A DNA stretch of 64,000 nt, from assembly GCF_014212495.1 (NCBI RefSeq), contig NZ_JACKZC010000004.1, positions 1 through 64,000 on the forward strand, written 5' to 3'. Shown piece after piece: positions 1 through 8,455 of this stretch; position 1 is the first letter of the stretch, and every line of letters starts with the position of its first letter. The translations under genes and the position numbers were made by a program. Source of the stretch: Pontibacter sp. Tf4 (GTDB taxonomy: Bacteria > Bacteroidota > Bacteroidia > Cytophagales > Hymenobacteraceae). The notes under the pieces were generated by a model. It saw only the letters and a list, made by a program, of their open reading frames with translations, searched no databases and was not told the DNA's origin.

Positions 1-2
1 AG

Positions 3-218
3 TATGAGACCCTGATCGATGCCGATGCGCTGCTGCTGGTAACTGAGTGGCCTGAGTTCCGTTCCCCGAACTTTACAGTGGCCAGCAAACTGATGAAAGA
101 CAAAGTAGTGTTTGACGGCCGTAACATCTACGATGCCAAAGAGCTCAACGAAAAAGGCTTCACCTACTATGGCATTGGTGTAAAACAGCCCGCTGAGCAA
201 CTAAAAGCAACTGTGTAA
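3..218 (+). CDS. ugd: UDP-glucose 6-dehydrogenase, C-terminal end (partial)
   Basis: This is the last 71 codons of a gene that begins upstream of the window. The reading frame starting at base 3 contains TEWPEFRSP and the DGRNIYD stretch, typical of the UDP-binding C-terminal domain of UDP-glucose/GDP-mannose dehydrogenases, and ends at a TAA at 216-218. The enzyme oxidises UDP-glucose to UDP-glucuronate with two NAD+. The next gene, two bases downstream, uses UDP-glucuronate, so the two very likely form one operon making UDP-xylose. The catalytic cysteine and NAD domain lie outside the window, so the assignment rests on the C-terminal signature and context. Confidence 0.88.
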   Translation, partial: YETLIDADALLLVTEWPEFRSPNFTVASKLMKDKVVFDGRNIYDAKELNEKGFTYYGIGVKQPAEQLKATV

Positions 219-220
219 CC

Positions 221-1189
221 ATGACGAAGAAACGCGTACTTATTACAGGCGGAGCCGGTTTTCTGGGCTCACACCTTTGCGATAGATTTTTGAAAGAAGG
301 CTATCATGTAATAGCCATGGATAACCTGATAACAGGTAACCTGGAAAACATTGAGCACCTGTTCAAACTACAGGATTTCGAGTTCTACCACCACGATGTG
401 TCCAAATTTGTGCATGTGCCCGGTAAACTTGACTACATCCTGCATTTTGCATCGCCCGCCAGCCCGATCGACTACCTCAAGATTCCAATTCAGACCCTTA
501 AGGTAGGTTCGTTAGGCACACACAACCTGCTGGGTTTAGCGAAAGCAAAAGGTGCCCGCATGCTGATAGCTTCTACCTCGGAAGTATACGGCGACCCGCT
601 GGTGCACCCGCAAAGCGAAGATTACTGGGGCAATGTGAATCCGGTTGGTCCGCGTGGCTGCTATGATGAAGCCAAACGTTTCCAGGAAGCTATGACGATG
701 GCCTACCACATGCACCACGGGTTGGAGACACGCATTGTGCGTATTTTCAATACTTATGGCCCGCGCATGCGTTTGGATGATGGTCGTGTACTACCGGCTT
801 TCCTGAGCCAGGCATTGCGTGGCGAACCGCTTAGCATTTTCGGAGATGGTTCGCAAACCCGCTCGTTCTGTTATGTTGATGATTTGGTGGAAGGCATCTA
901 CCGTCTGCTGCTCAGCGATTATGCGCTGCCGGTAAACGTAGGTAACCCATCGGAGATAACTATAAAAGAATTTGCCGAGGAGATCTGTAACCTGACCGGG
1001 GTAGAACTGAAAGTGGAATACCAGCCACTGCCGAAGGACGATCCGCAGAAACGCCAGCCGGATATTACCAAAGCCCGCGAAATACTGGGCTGGGAGCCAA
1101 AGGTTGACCGGGCGGAAGGCCTGCGCAGAACACTGGAGTATTTCAAAGAGAAAATACAGACACCTGCCGTAACAGTAGCAAATGCTTAA
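221..1189 (+). CDS. UDP-glucuronate decarboxylase (UDP-xylose synthase), extended SDR family
   Basis: The 322-residue protein is of usual length for bacterial UXS enzymes. It has the NAD-binding GGAGFLGSH motif (residues 10-18), the STSEVYGDP segment near residue 119, and a catalytic Tyr148-x3-Lys152 in the CYDEAKR motif, all characteristic of extended short-chain dehydrogenases converting UDP-glucuronate to UDP-xylose. It starts two bases after the stop of the UDP-glucose dehydrogenase gene, so substrate supply and use are co-transcribed. The product probably feeds surface polysaccharide made by the glycosyltransferases that follow. A dTDP-glucose dehydratase-like activity is less likely, because the family signature and the ugd neighbour both point to UXS. 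Confidence 0.9.
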   Translation: MTKKRVLITGGAGFLGSHLCDRFLKEGYHVIAMDNLITGNLENIEHLFKLQDFEFYHHDVSKFVHVPGKLDYILHFASPASPIDYLKIPIQTLKVGSLGTHNLLGLAKAKGARMLIASTSEVYGDPLVHPQSEDYWGNVNPVGPRGCYDEAKRFQEAMTMAYHMHHGLETRIVRIFNTYGPRMRLDDGRVLPAFLSQALRGEPLSIFGDGSQTRSFCYVDDLVEGIYRLLLSDYALPVNVGNPSEITIKEFAEEICNLTGVELKVEYQPLPKDDPQKRQPDITKAREILGWEPKVDRAEGLRRTLEYFKEKIQTPAVTVANA

Positions 1190-1209
1190 ACCGGTAGTTT
1201 TATAAGCAC

Positions 1210-1240
1210 ACAGGCCCTGGATCTATAGTTCAGGGCCTGT
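1210..1240. terminator. Bidirectional hairpin terminator with CTATAG in the loop
   Basis: ACAGGCCCTG and CAGGGCCTGT form a perfect stem with a short loop containing CTATAG (1223-1228), followed by a T-rich stretch. It sits between two convergent genes and can serve both. Confidence 0.75.
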
Positions 1241-1252
1241 CTTGTTTTATAG

Positions 1253-2464
1253 CTATAGTTCATCGCTCAGGAGTATATCGCGCAGCCGCTCACCAGCCTT
1301 GCCGTCAAACTTATACAGCCACTCTTCTTCAAACTTTTTCTTGTGCGGCAACTGCTGCTGGTGTAACTGGTCTATATTTTCCAGGGCCACCGGTAATTCA
1401 TCTAAACTATAGACAGGATGCGCTACGCCTGCATCTATAAACGATTTAGATACATCGAGCCTGCCAGCGGGGTGGTTTTCTAATGTTATAAGCGTTGTGT
1501 GTGGCATAGCAGCAAGGGGGAGCAGGTAAGTAGAGTAAAACCCAAGCACGATCGGTATACTACCAACTATATCCTGAAGCCTGCTGTCGTCAATCAGTTC
1601 AATGTTTTTAGAATACTGCCAGATAGTAATGTCCTGTAACGGGTGAGGTTTTATATAAACCTTATAGTTTAGGAGTTGCGTAATGTGTTTTAACCGCTCT
1701 GCAAAATCCACTTTATAAGCAGGTGTCCAGCCTAACAGGTGATGTTCTGCCAACGGTTGATCAATAAAAATAATGGCTCTTTGCACAGCCAATTGGGTAA
1801 CAGAGGCTAATTTATCATAATACGGTATGCCGATATACCTGACCGGGTGATCCGGTGGCAAATGATCAACTATTTTATGGATCTTAAATACACCTGCGCT
1901 AAATGAAATATAATTTTGAGCGATGCGATCTAAGGTTTTTATTGAACTGGCAAGCTCTACAAACGAGGATTGGCTTCTGGCTTTAAACCAGGTTTTCAAA
2001 AATACTTTATCATCGGCGTTAAAGCAGTTTATACTGCGTTCTAAGAAAAGCCTGTTCCGTAGGCGGGCACTAACTATAGAGATCTTGGGCAGGACTGGTT
2101 TTTTTTGTTTCGATTTAGCTGCCAACTCAGCATTAATAAGATAATCTGCCCTGAGGCCATGTTCTAAATGGTACGTAGGGATGCCCGCACGCTTGCAGGC
2201 AAGATTTAAGATAACATGGTTGTAAGACTCGATAGCAAGAAATACTACCTTATCCGGCTTCAGGCGTTGTAACAGCATATTCACATCCCTGAACTGACTC
2301 CAATACACTGGCTCACCATATTTTAAATAGGACTTATTTTGCTCCTCTTTTGGTGAAATGTACTCCAGGAAGGTGAAATGGCAGTAAGTCAATGCTTTGT
2401 CGAGCATCGAGAGGTAATCGGTTCTGCAATAGTTACCAACAAAAAGGATCTCAGGTTTGGGCAT
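1253..2464 (-). CDS. Uncharacterised surface-polysaccharide biosynthesis protein (KPHP-motif, GT-B-like)
   Basis: The 403-residue protein has no signal peptide or clear membrane segment. It shows a YIKPHPLQD motif about three quarters along and a following segment with IVLGFYSTYLLPLA, the layout seen in capsule and teichoic-acid type transferases (polysialyltransferase or CDP-glycerol transferase-like folds), where the KPHP histidine is important. The N-terminal half has alternating beta/alpha segments such as PEILFVGNYCRTD and an HLEHGLRADYL stretch. It is encoded divergently from three glycosyltransferases, so a role in the same surface glycan is likely. The exact donor and acceptor cannot be read from sequence. 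It is AT-richer than the housekeeping genes, which is common for polysaccharide loci. Confidence 0.6.
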   Translation of the reverse strand: MPKPEILFVGNYCRTDYLSMLDKALTYCHFTFLEYISPKEEQNKSYLKYGEPVYWSQFRDVNMLLQRLKPDKVVFLAIESYNHVILNLACKRAGIPTYHLEHGLRADYLINAELAAKSKQKKPVLPKISIVSARLRNRLFLERSINCFNADDKVFLKTWFKARSQSSFVELASSIKTLDRIAQNYISFSAGVFKIHKIVDHLPPDHPVRYIGIPYYDKLASVTQLAVQRAIIFIDQPLAEHHLLGWTPAYKVDFAERLKHITQLLNYKVYIKPHPLQDITIWQYSKNIELIDDSRLQDIVGSIPIVLGFYSTYLLPLAAMPHTTLITLENHPAGRLDVSKSFIDAGVAHPVYSLDELPVALENIDQLHQQQLPHKKKFEEEWLYKFDGKAGERLRDILLSDEL

Positions 2465-2532
2465 CCTATAGTTTTAAAAGACCACAATTTGATTGTGTTT
2501 CTTATCTTTAGTCAGAATTATACTCTGGGAGA

Positions 2533-3618
2533 ATGGCTGTTAATGTACTTCATTTTATTGAAACGCTCGGTAAAGGGGGCGCTGAAATATTATTTGTTGA
2601 GTACATTAATGCTTTGCCTGAGGAGTTTAATAACATTGTGGTATACATGCGGCCTCCCCAGGAGTTGCTGCCAGAACTGCAAAATGTTAAAGCTGTATAC
2701 TGTCTGAACTATACGGGTAAAAAAGATATCCCGGGAAATGCATTACGGCTAAATAGCATCATCAGGCGGCATCAGGTTAGCTTACTACACACGCATCTGT
2801 ATTGGCCAACTATTATAGCCCGGCTCAGCACAACGTTCAGTAAAATTCCCTTACTCTTTCACGTGCACAGCCTTATCTCAGAGGATGCTTTCAAACCCAA
2901 CATACTTAGTAAATACGTAGAGCAGTTAACCTATAGAAGCCGTCATGCAGCCATTTTTGTGTCAGAGACAGCAATGAAGGATTACCAGCGCTATATTAAA
3001 ACCTCAGGCAACACGGCTGTGCTTCATAACTTTGTGCGAGATAGTTTTTTTAAAGATGCTGGTAGTAGGCAACCCATAACTCCAAATAAAGAACTGAGGT
3101 TAGTATCAGTAGGAAACCTGAAGCCACAGAAAAATCAGTTGTTCCTGATAAAATGTATGCAGCAGCTTTCAGGCCAGGGGATAACACTGGATATTTATGG
3201 CGAAGGTGATTACAGGCAGGAGCTGGCAGCATACATAAAACAGCACAACATCACGCATGTAAAACTCAGAGGCAGTAAGGAAAATTTACACGATCTTTTA
3301 AAAGAGTATGATGCTTTCGTTATGGCATCGGCTTACGAAGGTTTTTGTATAGCCATGGCTGAGGCAATGGCGCTTGGTCTTCCGTGTCTGGTGCCCGATA
3401 CAAGTGTCTGGAGAGAAGTATCAGGAGGAACCCAGCAGTATTTTGAACCTGACAATGAATTAAGTTTTGTATCCGGTGTACTGCATCTGTTCAACAACCC
3501 TCAGGAGCTAAAGCGGTACTCTGATGCTGCACAGGTCTATGCCATCCGGTATAAGAAGCAGGAATTTATCGCTCAACTGGTACGCCTGTACTATAGCCCA
3601 CTCCGGAAAGATGGCTAA
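2533..3618 (+). CDS. Glycosyltransferase family 4 (GT-B)
   Basis: The 361-residue protein has a GT4 layout: an N-terminal acceptor domain with FIETLGKGGAEI near residue 7, a HTHLYWP segment near residue 79, and a C-terminal nucleotide-sugar domain with LVSVGNLKPQKNQ and the EGFCIAMAEAMALGLP motif that binds the sugar-nucleotide. It probably transfers a sugar onto a lipid-linked or growing glycan at the inner face of the cytoplasmic membrane. Its end overlaps the next gene by eight bases, so the two are probably translationally coupled. Donor and linkage are unknown. Confidence 0.85.
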   Translation: MAVNVLHFIETLGKGGAEILFVEYINALPEEFNNIVVYMRPPQELLPELQNVKAVYCLNYTGKKDIPGNALRLNSIIRRHQVSLLHTHLYWPTIIARLSTTFSKIPLLFHVHSLISEDAFKPNILSKYVEQLTYRSRHAAIFVSETAMKDYQRYIKTSGNTAVLHNFVRDSFFKDAGSRQPITPNKELRLVSVGNLKPQKNQLFLIKCMQQLSGQGITLDIYGEGDYRQELAAYIKQHNITHVKLRGSKENLHDLLKEYDAFVMASAYEGFCIAMAEAMALGLPCLVPDTSVWREVSGGTQQYFEPDNELSFVSGVLHLFNNPQELKRYSDAAQVYAIRYKKQEFIAQLVRLYYSPLRKDG

Positions 3619-4822
3619 GGGTATGAACGTGATGCTAATAGGTTACTGGTCTCTAACAGATAGCCTGACAATTGCGACCATATACCCATGGTTGCAGTTA
3701 ATGCAGCAGGATAGAAATATTGCCAGTGTCGTTTTCGTGACTATTGAGAGGGAGGAGTACAGGGGAGCAAATACACTACAGTCCTTACCAAAAATAATTC
3801 ATTGCCCGCTAAAGCCCTTGCCAAGTAGGTACGCACTACTGACTAAAACCAGTGATTTTATCATGTTCCCCCGGAAGATATCTGCTATAGCAAAAGAGCA
3901 TTCCGTAAAACTGATACTGGCACATGGTGTATTAGCCGGAGCCCTGGCATACAAAGTCTGGCGCCGCACGGACTTGCCATTTTATGTAAGTTCGTTTGAG
4001 CCTCACGCGGACTATATGGCTGACTCCAGCGTCTGGGGTTCTTATAGCTTAAAATACAGGATTCAGAAATACTGGGAGCATAAGCAGCAAAAGCTTGCAT
4101 CTGGCCTAATTACAGTAACCCATGCATACCGGGAATGCCTGATACAGGACAGGGTACAGGCAGCAAAGGTGAAAACTGTTTGTAGCCCTGTGCAGACTAC
4201 TGAGTTTGAGTTTGATAGTGGCAGCAGGGATGGAGTCCGAAAACAGCTCAACTGGCAAACAGCAACTATAGGCATTTATACCGGCAAGTACGGTGGACTA
4301 TACTATAACGAAGAAGCCTTTCAGATTTACCAGAAGTGTTTTGAACTGATTCCGGATTTCAGGCTGATCATCCTTTCCCCGCAGCCAGAAGGAGAGATTC
4401 TGCAGCAACTGCAGAAGCATGACATAAATCAAAAAAAGGTGTTTATTGCTTCAGTTCCTCACGAAGAAGTACCTATGTACCTCTCGGCGGCTGACTTTGG
4501 TTTTGCTACATACAAACTAGGGCCATCAAAAAAGTATCTTTCCCCGGTTAAAGTGGGCGAATACTGGGCCAATGGGTTGCCGGTATTGCTTACAGAAGGC
4601 GTGGGGGACGAAGGCGAAATTATAAAACAAGAAGGAGGCGGTGCGCTTTTTAACCTGCAACAACCTGGCAGTCTGGAGCGAGCTATCCAGCAGATTCAAA
4701 TGATAATTCAGGACCCTGCGCACAGGCAGCAAATTCCGGCGCTGGCGGTAAAATACAGGTCTCCGGAGAGGGTGCGGGAAGCGTATGCGTACTTTTTTAA
4801 CCAACAACTGTCTGGTAAATGA
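3611..4822 (+). CDS. GT-B glycosyltransferase
   Basis: The start was set at the ATG at 3611, which overlaps the previous stop by eight bases. An in-frame ATG at 3623 is an alternative, and the open frame extends further upstream only inside the previous gene. The 403-residue product has the C-terminal donor-domain features of GT4-like enzymes (SAADFGFATYKLGPSKKYLSP, split here as SAADFG and PVKVGEYWANGLPVLLTEG) but a weakly conserved N-terminal half. It lies in the middle of a three-gene overlapping glycosyltransferase operon. Its acceptor and donor are unknown; a role in an exopolysaccharide or O-antigen-like glycan is inferred from context. Confidence 0.75.
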   Translation: MAKGMNVMLIGYWSLTDSLTIATIYPWLQLMQQDRNIASVVFVTIEREEYRGANTLQSLPKIIHCPLKPLPSRYALLTKTSDFIMFPRKISAIAKEHSVKLILAHGVLAGALAYKVWRRTDLPFYVSSFEPHADYMADSSVWGSYSLKYRIQKYWEHKQQKLASGLITVTHAYRECLIQDRVQAAKVKTVCSPVQTTEFEFDSGSRDGVRKQLNWQTATIGIYTGKYGGLYYNEEAFQIYQKCFELIPDFRLIILSPQPEGEILQQLQKHDINQKKVFIASVPHEEVPMYLSAADFGFATYKLGPSKKYLSPVKVGEYWANGLPVLLTEGVGDEGEIIKQEGGGALFNLQQPGSLERAIQQIQMIIQDPAHRQQIPALAVKYRSPERVREAYAYFFNQQLSGK

Positions 4823-5883
4823 AAGTGCTGTTTATAGTGCCGTATCCGGAGGGGAAGGCTGCCTCGCAACGCTACAGGGTAGAACAGTGGCTGCCGGTGT
4901 TGCAGGAAAGAGGCATCAACTATAGCTTGGCACCTTTCTGGGATGTTACTACATCGGCAGTACTTTACAGGCAAGGCTATAGTTTGCAGAAACTTATCGG
5001 ACTGGCCAAAGGGATGCTCCGCCGGCTAAAACTGTTATTCCAACTCAATAGCTATAGTTACATTTTTATTCATCGTGAGGCAACGCCGGTTGGGCCGCCC
5101 TGGTTTGAGTGGTTCGCTGCGAAGTTGCTCCGCAAAAAAATAATCTTCGATTTTGATGATGCTATCTGGCTACCTAACACTACAGAAAGCAACAGCATTG
5201 CCGGCAAGTTTAAATGGCATCAGAAAACAGCACAACTTATCAGGTGGAGTTATAAAGTAAGCTGCGGCAATCATTACCTGCAGGCGTTTGCCCGGAACTA
5301 TAGCCCGGAGTCGATATACCTGCCTTCAGTTGTAAATACGTCGCTAAACTATAGCAAACAAAAGGAACAGCAAACACCTATAGTTACAATTGGCTGGGTT
5401 GGCTCGCATTCCACGTTACCTTACCTGAAACTGATAGAACCTGTGCTGCAAAAGCTGGAGCAGAACTATAGTTTTAAGTTTGTCGTGGTAGCCGACCGTA
5501 AGCCCGACCTGCAGCTGCAGTCGTTGCAGTTTATAGTTTGGGATGAAACAACAGAGTTAGATAACCTGCTGACCTTCAACATCGGGGTAATGCCGTTGCC
5601 GGAAACCGAATGGGCCAGGGGGAAATGTGCCTTTAAAGCGATCCAGTACATGGCGTTGGGTATTCCTGCAGTGGTTTCGGCGGTGGGGGCAAACATGGTA
5701 GCGGTGCCCGATGCTATAGTTGGTTACACCTGCACAAGCCAACAGGAATGGTACGAAAAACTGGAACTGCTACTGTTAAATACGGATGAAAGAGAAAAGT
5801 TAGGACGTGCCGGCAAACTATGGATAGAGCAGGCGTACTCGGTACGGGCAAGGCAACAAACTTTTCTGCAACTCTTTACTTAA
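4819..5883 (+). CDS. Glycosyltransferase, GT4-like
   Basis: The 354-residue protein starts within an ATGA overlap with the preceding gene, which indicates translational coupling. It has an early FIVPYPEGKAASQRYR segment, a DFDDAIWLP acidic motif near residue 112, and a C-terminal donor domain with IGWVGSHSTL and CAFKAIQYMALGIP. These are typical of glycosyltransferases annotated as family 1 or 4 in Bacteroidota. The gene contains nine CTATAG or TATAGT-type sites, an unusually dense cluster of the window-wide palindrome. Its stop overlaps the stop region of the convergent TPR gene by eight bases. Specificity is unknown. Confidence 0.78.
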   Translation: MKVLFIVPYPEGKAASQRYRVEQWLPVLQERGINYSLAPFWDVTTSAVLYRQGYSLQKLIGLAKGMLRRLKLLFQLNSYSYIFIHREATPVGPPWFEWFAAKLLRKKIIFDFDDAIWLPNTTESNSIAGKFKWHQKTAQLIRWSYKVSCGNHYLQAFARNYSPESIYLPSVVNTSLNYSKQKEQQTPIVTIGWVGSHSTLPYLKLIEPVLQKLEQNYSFKFVVVADRKPDLQLQSLQFIVWDETTELDNLLTFNIGVMPLPETEWARGKCAFKAIQYMALGIPAVVSAVGANMVAVPDAIVGYTCTSQQEWYEKLELLLLNTDEREKLGRAGKLWIEQAYSVRARQQTFLQLFT

Positions 5884-7126
5884 CCTTTTTATTCGCCTTC
5901 AGCCAGGTGCGGGCTTCTTTAAAAGTCGATGATTTTTTCTCGCTTGCATTCAGCACAATGGTATAGTAGCGCTTGGCCTGGGACTTATTTTTCTGCTGAT
6001 CGCTGATACGGGCAAGGTTGAGGTAGGAGTTGATAAAATACCCTGATTCGCGCTCATCCGTCATCTCGGCGTACATGATCGATTTGAGGTAATACTGCTT
6101 GGCTTTGTCAAGGTCGCGGTACTTGTTCTGGTTAATGTAGCCCAGTATATACGTAGCATAGCGTCCGCTTACACCTTCATAGCCCGGCATTCCCTGGTCC
6201 AGTTTGTGCAGTATTTCTTCCGATACACGCTCGGCCATGGTAAAATGACCCTGCACAAAGAGCAGACGCGCATAAAAACGTTGGAAGTAAGCATTGTCAG
6301 GGTATTTTTCGGCCAGCGTTCTGGCAAGTTTCATCGATTCGCCCAGGTCACCTTCTTCGTTGGCATAGATCTTCATCAGGAAGAACTTGGCTTCGGTACC
6401 GGTATAAAAACCATTGTTAGCAACATGGCGCAGCTGCTTCAGACCCAGTCGTTTGTCACCGTTCGGGAAGAACAGCAGCACCGGACGCAACATTTTATAG
6501 TTCTCGTGTATCCATACGGCGTAGTAATTGAACAACGCTTCTCCAAACAGGAACTCAGGGCTCAGACCGTTACCTGCTTTCGCGATCTCCATATACTCCA
6601 GGGCACGTTTGCTGTGCACGGTAGCTTTGCGCCAGTTGCTGCGCTCAGAGTGCAGTCGCGCCGAAAAGCCATTGGCGGCAGCTAAAAAGAAGGCTGCCTC
6701 GGTGTTATTCTCGTTTTTTTCGTATAGTGCTTCTGCCTTCTGGATGGTTGTATCCATGTAAGCAAAGAACAGGTTATCATACTGGCGGGTCTGGATGTTG
6801 GTAGGCACAATTTTCCACCACTGACTCAGGCCCATCAGGAAATAGGGTAGCGGATGGTCCGGGTAGCGGCGGCGAATGGATTTGAACTGCTTTTCGGCAC
6901 GCTCATACTTAAAGTTGTACATGTTATCCACGGCACCTTCCAGCTCGTACTGCACATCTTTGTTCAGCAGCAGCATGCCTTTTATCTTCAGGGCAGCGGG
7001 TAACACTTCCACCGTTTCCATAGTAACCTGGCGCATTGCGGTTGTATCACCAACAGAGCCCTGTTTTTGGGCCGAAGCCACAACAGGTAAAAGTAAGCCT
7101 AAGGTGATGTACAAAAACTTCTTCAT
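5876..7126 (-). CDS. Secreted tetratricopeptide-repeat protein
   Basis: The 416-residue protein opens with a signal peptide (FLYITLGLLLPVVASAQ) and then contains several helical pairs of TPR type, for example NFKYERAEKQFKSIRRRYP around residue 75, YAKAKQYYL-like and YARLLFVQGHFTMAERV segments. Such proteins act as periplasmic or outer-membrane scaffolds; no catalytic motif is visible. Its C-terminal codons overlap by eight bases with the end of the convergent glycosyltransferase gene. There is no operon partner on this strand, and its specific job is unknown. Confidence 0.75.
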   Translation of the reverse strand: MKKFLYITLGLLLPVVASAQKQGSVGDTTAMRQVTMETVEVLPAALKIKGMLLLNKDVQYELEGAVDNMYNFKYERAEKQFKSIRRRYPDHPLPYFLMGLSQWWKIVPTNIQTRQYDNLFFAYMDTTIQKAEALYEKNENNTEAAFFLAAANGFSARLHSERSNWRKATVHSKRALEYMEIAKAGNGLSPEFLFGEALFNYYAVWIHENYKMLRPVLLFFPNGDKRLGLKQLRHVANNGFYTGTEAKFFLMKIYANEEGDLGESMKLARTLAEKYPDNAYFQRFYARLLFVQGHFTMAERVSEEILHKLDQGMPGYEGVSGRYATYILGYINQNKYRDLDKAKQYYLKSIMYAEMTDERESGYFINSYLNLARISDQQKNKSQAKRYYTIVLNASEKKSSTFKEARTWLKANKKVK

Positions 7127-7203
7127 GTGAAATTGTAAAATTCTGTTTTCTAATGCGCCACTTACTACCTGTTACAGCAGCAATGAAAGTACAACTTTTC
7201 TGT

Positions 7204-7211
7204 TAATTTTG
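7204..7211 (+). promoter_or_regulatory. Putative -7 element (TAATTTTG) for the M42-like peptidase gene
   Basis: TAATTTTG matches the Bacteroidota TAnnTTTG element and lies 23 bases before the ATG at 7235. No convincing TTG is seen 20 bases further upstream. Confidence 0.45.
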
Positions 7212-7234
7212 AGTCGAAACCCAAATCTACAAAC

Positions 7235-8149
7235 ATGCAGCTCCTGAAACAACTCTGCCAGATACATGCTCCGTCAGGCAACGAAAAAAATATGACTGAC
7301 TTCCTGCTAAACTATATCGAAACACATAAAGTTCAGTGGAAGGTGCAACCGGTTATAGTAAATAACGAAGATTTCCAGGATTGTATTCTGCTTGTTTTCG
7401 GGGAGCCCCGTGCAGCCGTTTTCGCCCATATGGACTCTATTGGTTTTACCGTGCGCTATGGTAAACAACTGGTGCCGATTGGCGGACCAGCCACCAAAAC
7501 AGGCTATAAACTTACCGGCGCCGACAGCCAGGGCGAAATAAACTGCACGCTTAACTATAACGAAGAAGAGGAGGAGCTACAATATACGTTTGACCGGGAA
7601 ATTGAGCGTGGCACCGAACTTACTTTTGCCTGCGACTTCCGGGAGACCGAAGAAACCGTGCAAAGCTGCTACCTCGATAACCGCCTGGGCGTTTGGGTTG
7701 CCTTAAGGCTGGCCGAGACACTGGAAAACGGTATTATTGCTTTTAGTTGCTGGGAAGAACATGGCGGCGGCTCTGTAGCGTACCTGGCCAAATATATTTA
7801 CGAACATTACCACGTTCGCCAGGCGCTTATTGCCGATATTACCTGGGTAACCGAAGGGGTGCAGCCGGGCAAAGGTGTCGTCATCTCGATGCGCGACAGC
7901 CTGATTCCGCGCCGCTCGTATGTGCAGAAAATCATAACTATAGCCAAAGAAGCCGGAGTGCCTTACCAGCTAGAAGTAGAAGGAGCCGGTGGCAGCGATG
8001 CCAAAGAACTGCAAAAAGCTGCTTACCCCTGGGACTGGTGCTTTGTAGGTGCCCCCGAAGACAATGTGCACACGCCAGACGAGATCGTGCACAAAGATGA
8101 CATAGTTAGTATGGTGAAACTATACCAGGTGTTAATGGAGAAACTGTAA
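7235..8149 (+). CDS. M42/M20-like zinc aminopeptidase
   Basis: The 304-residue protein carries the metal and catalytic signatures of co-catalytic zinc exopeptidases of clan [11 protein letters not shown] (His and Asp near residue 66), [10 protein letters not shown] (bridging Asp near residue 149), SCWEEHGGG (catalytic Glu pair near residue 172), an Asp in IADITWV and a C-terminal His in EDNVHTPDE. This fits cytoplasmic aminopeptidases of family M42 or related M20 proteins; substrate preference cannot be read. It is a little shorter than the usual 340-360 residues. It is monocistronic, with a promoter-like element just upstream. Confidence 0.8.
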   Translation: MQLLKQLCQIHAPSGNEKNMTDFLLNYIETHKVQWKVQPVIVNNEDFQDCILLVFGEPRAAVFAHMDSIGFTVRYGKQLVPIGGPATKTGYKLTGADSQGEINCTLNYNEEEEELQYTFDREIERGTELTFACDFRETEETVQSCYLDNRLGVWVALRLAETLENGIIAFSCWEEHGGGSVAYLAKYIYEHYHVRQALIADITWVTEGVQPGKGVVISMRDSLIPRRSYVQKIITIAKEAGVPYQLEVEGAGGSDAKELQKAAYPWDWCFVGAPEDNVHTPDEIVHKDDIVSMVKLYQVLMEKL

Positions 8150-8455
8150 GGAAGTAAGAAGTCCGAGTTAGAGAAGTAAGAAGTAAGTATGGCTTATACT
8201 TTCAGCTAATACCTATCTTTTAGTTATACTTGGTTTTTATAGAAAAACGTGGCCCAAAGCTGCGTTTTTTGCTTTTAAACTATAGTTGAGCCGATCTCTG
8301 CAAACTATAGCAGCAACCCGTTCAGAATAAGAAATATAGCTGCTGCGCTGCAAAAGCGTTTTTCAGTCAAATTATTTGGAATATTCAAGCCAAACTCATT
8401 TCTTTAATAGCTATATTCAAATATTCTTTAACCTTAACACTCTTAACCCTTTTAA
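8150..8455. other. Intergenic region upstream of hppA
   Basis: The first 45 bases are a purine-rich short-period repeat (AAGTAAG-like units). AAAAACG and CGTTTTT at 8243-8269 form a weak terminator-like hairpin. Two CTATAG sites follow at about 8280 and 8307. The rest is an AT-rich leader ending just before the hppA ATG. No gene was seen. Confidence 0.6.
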
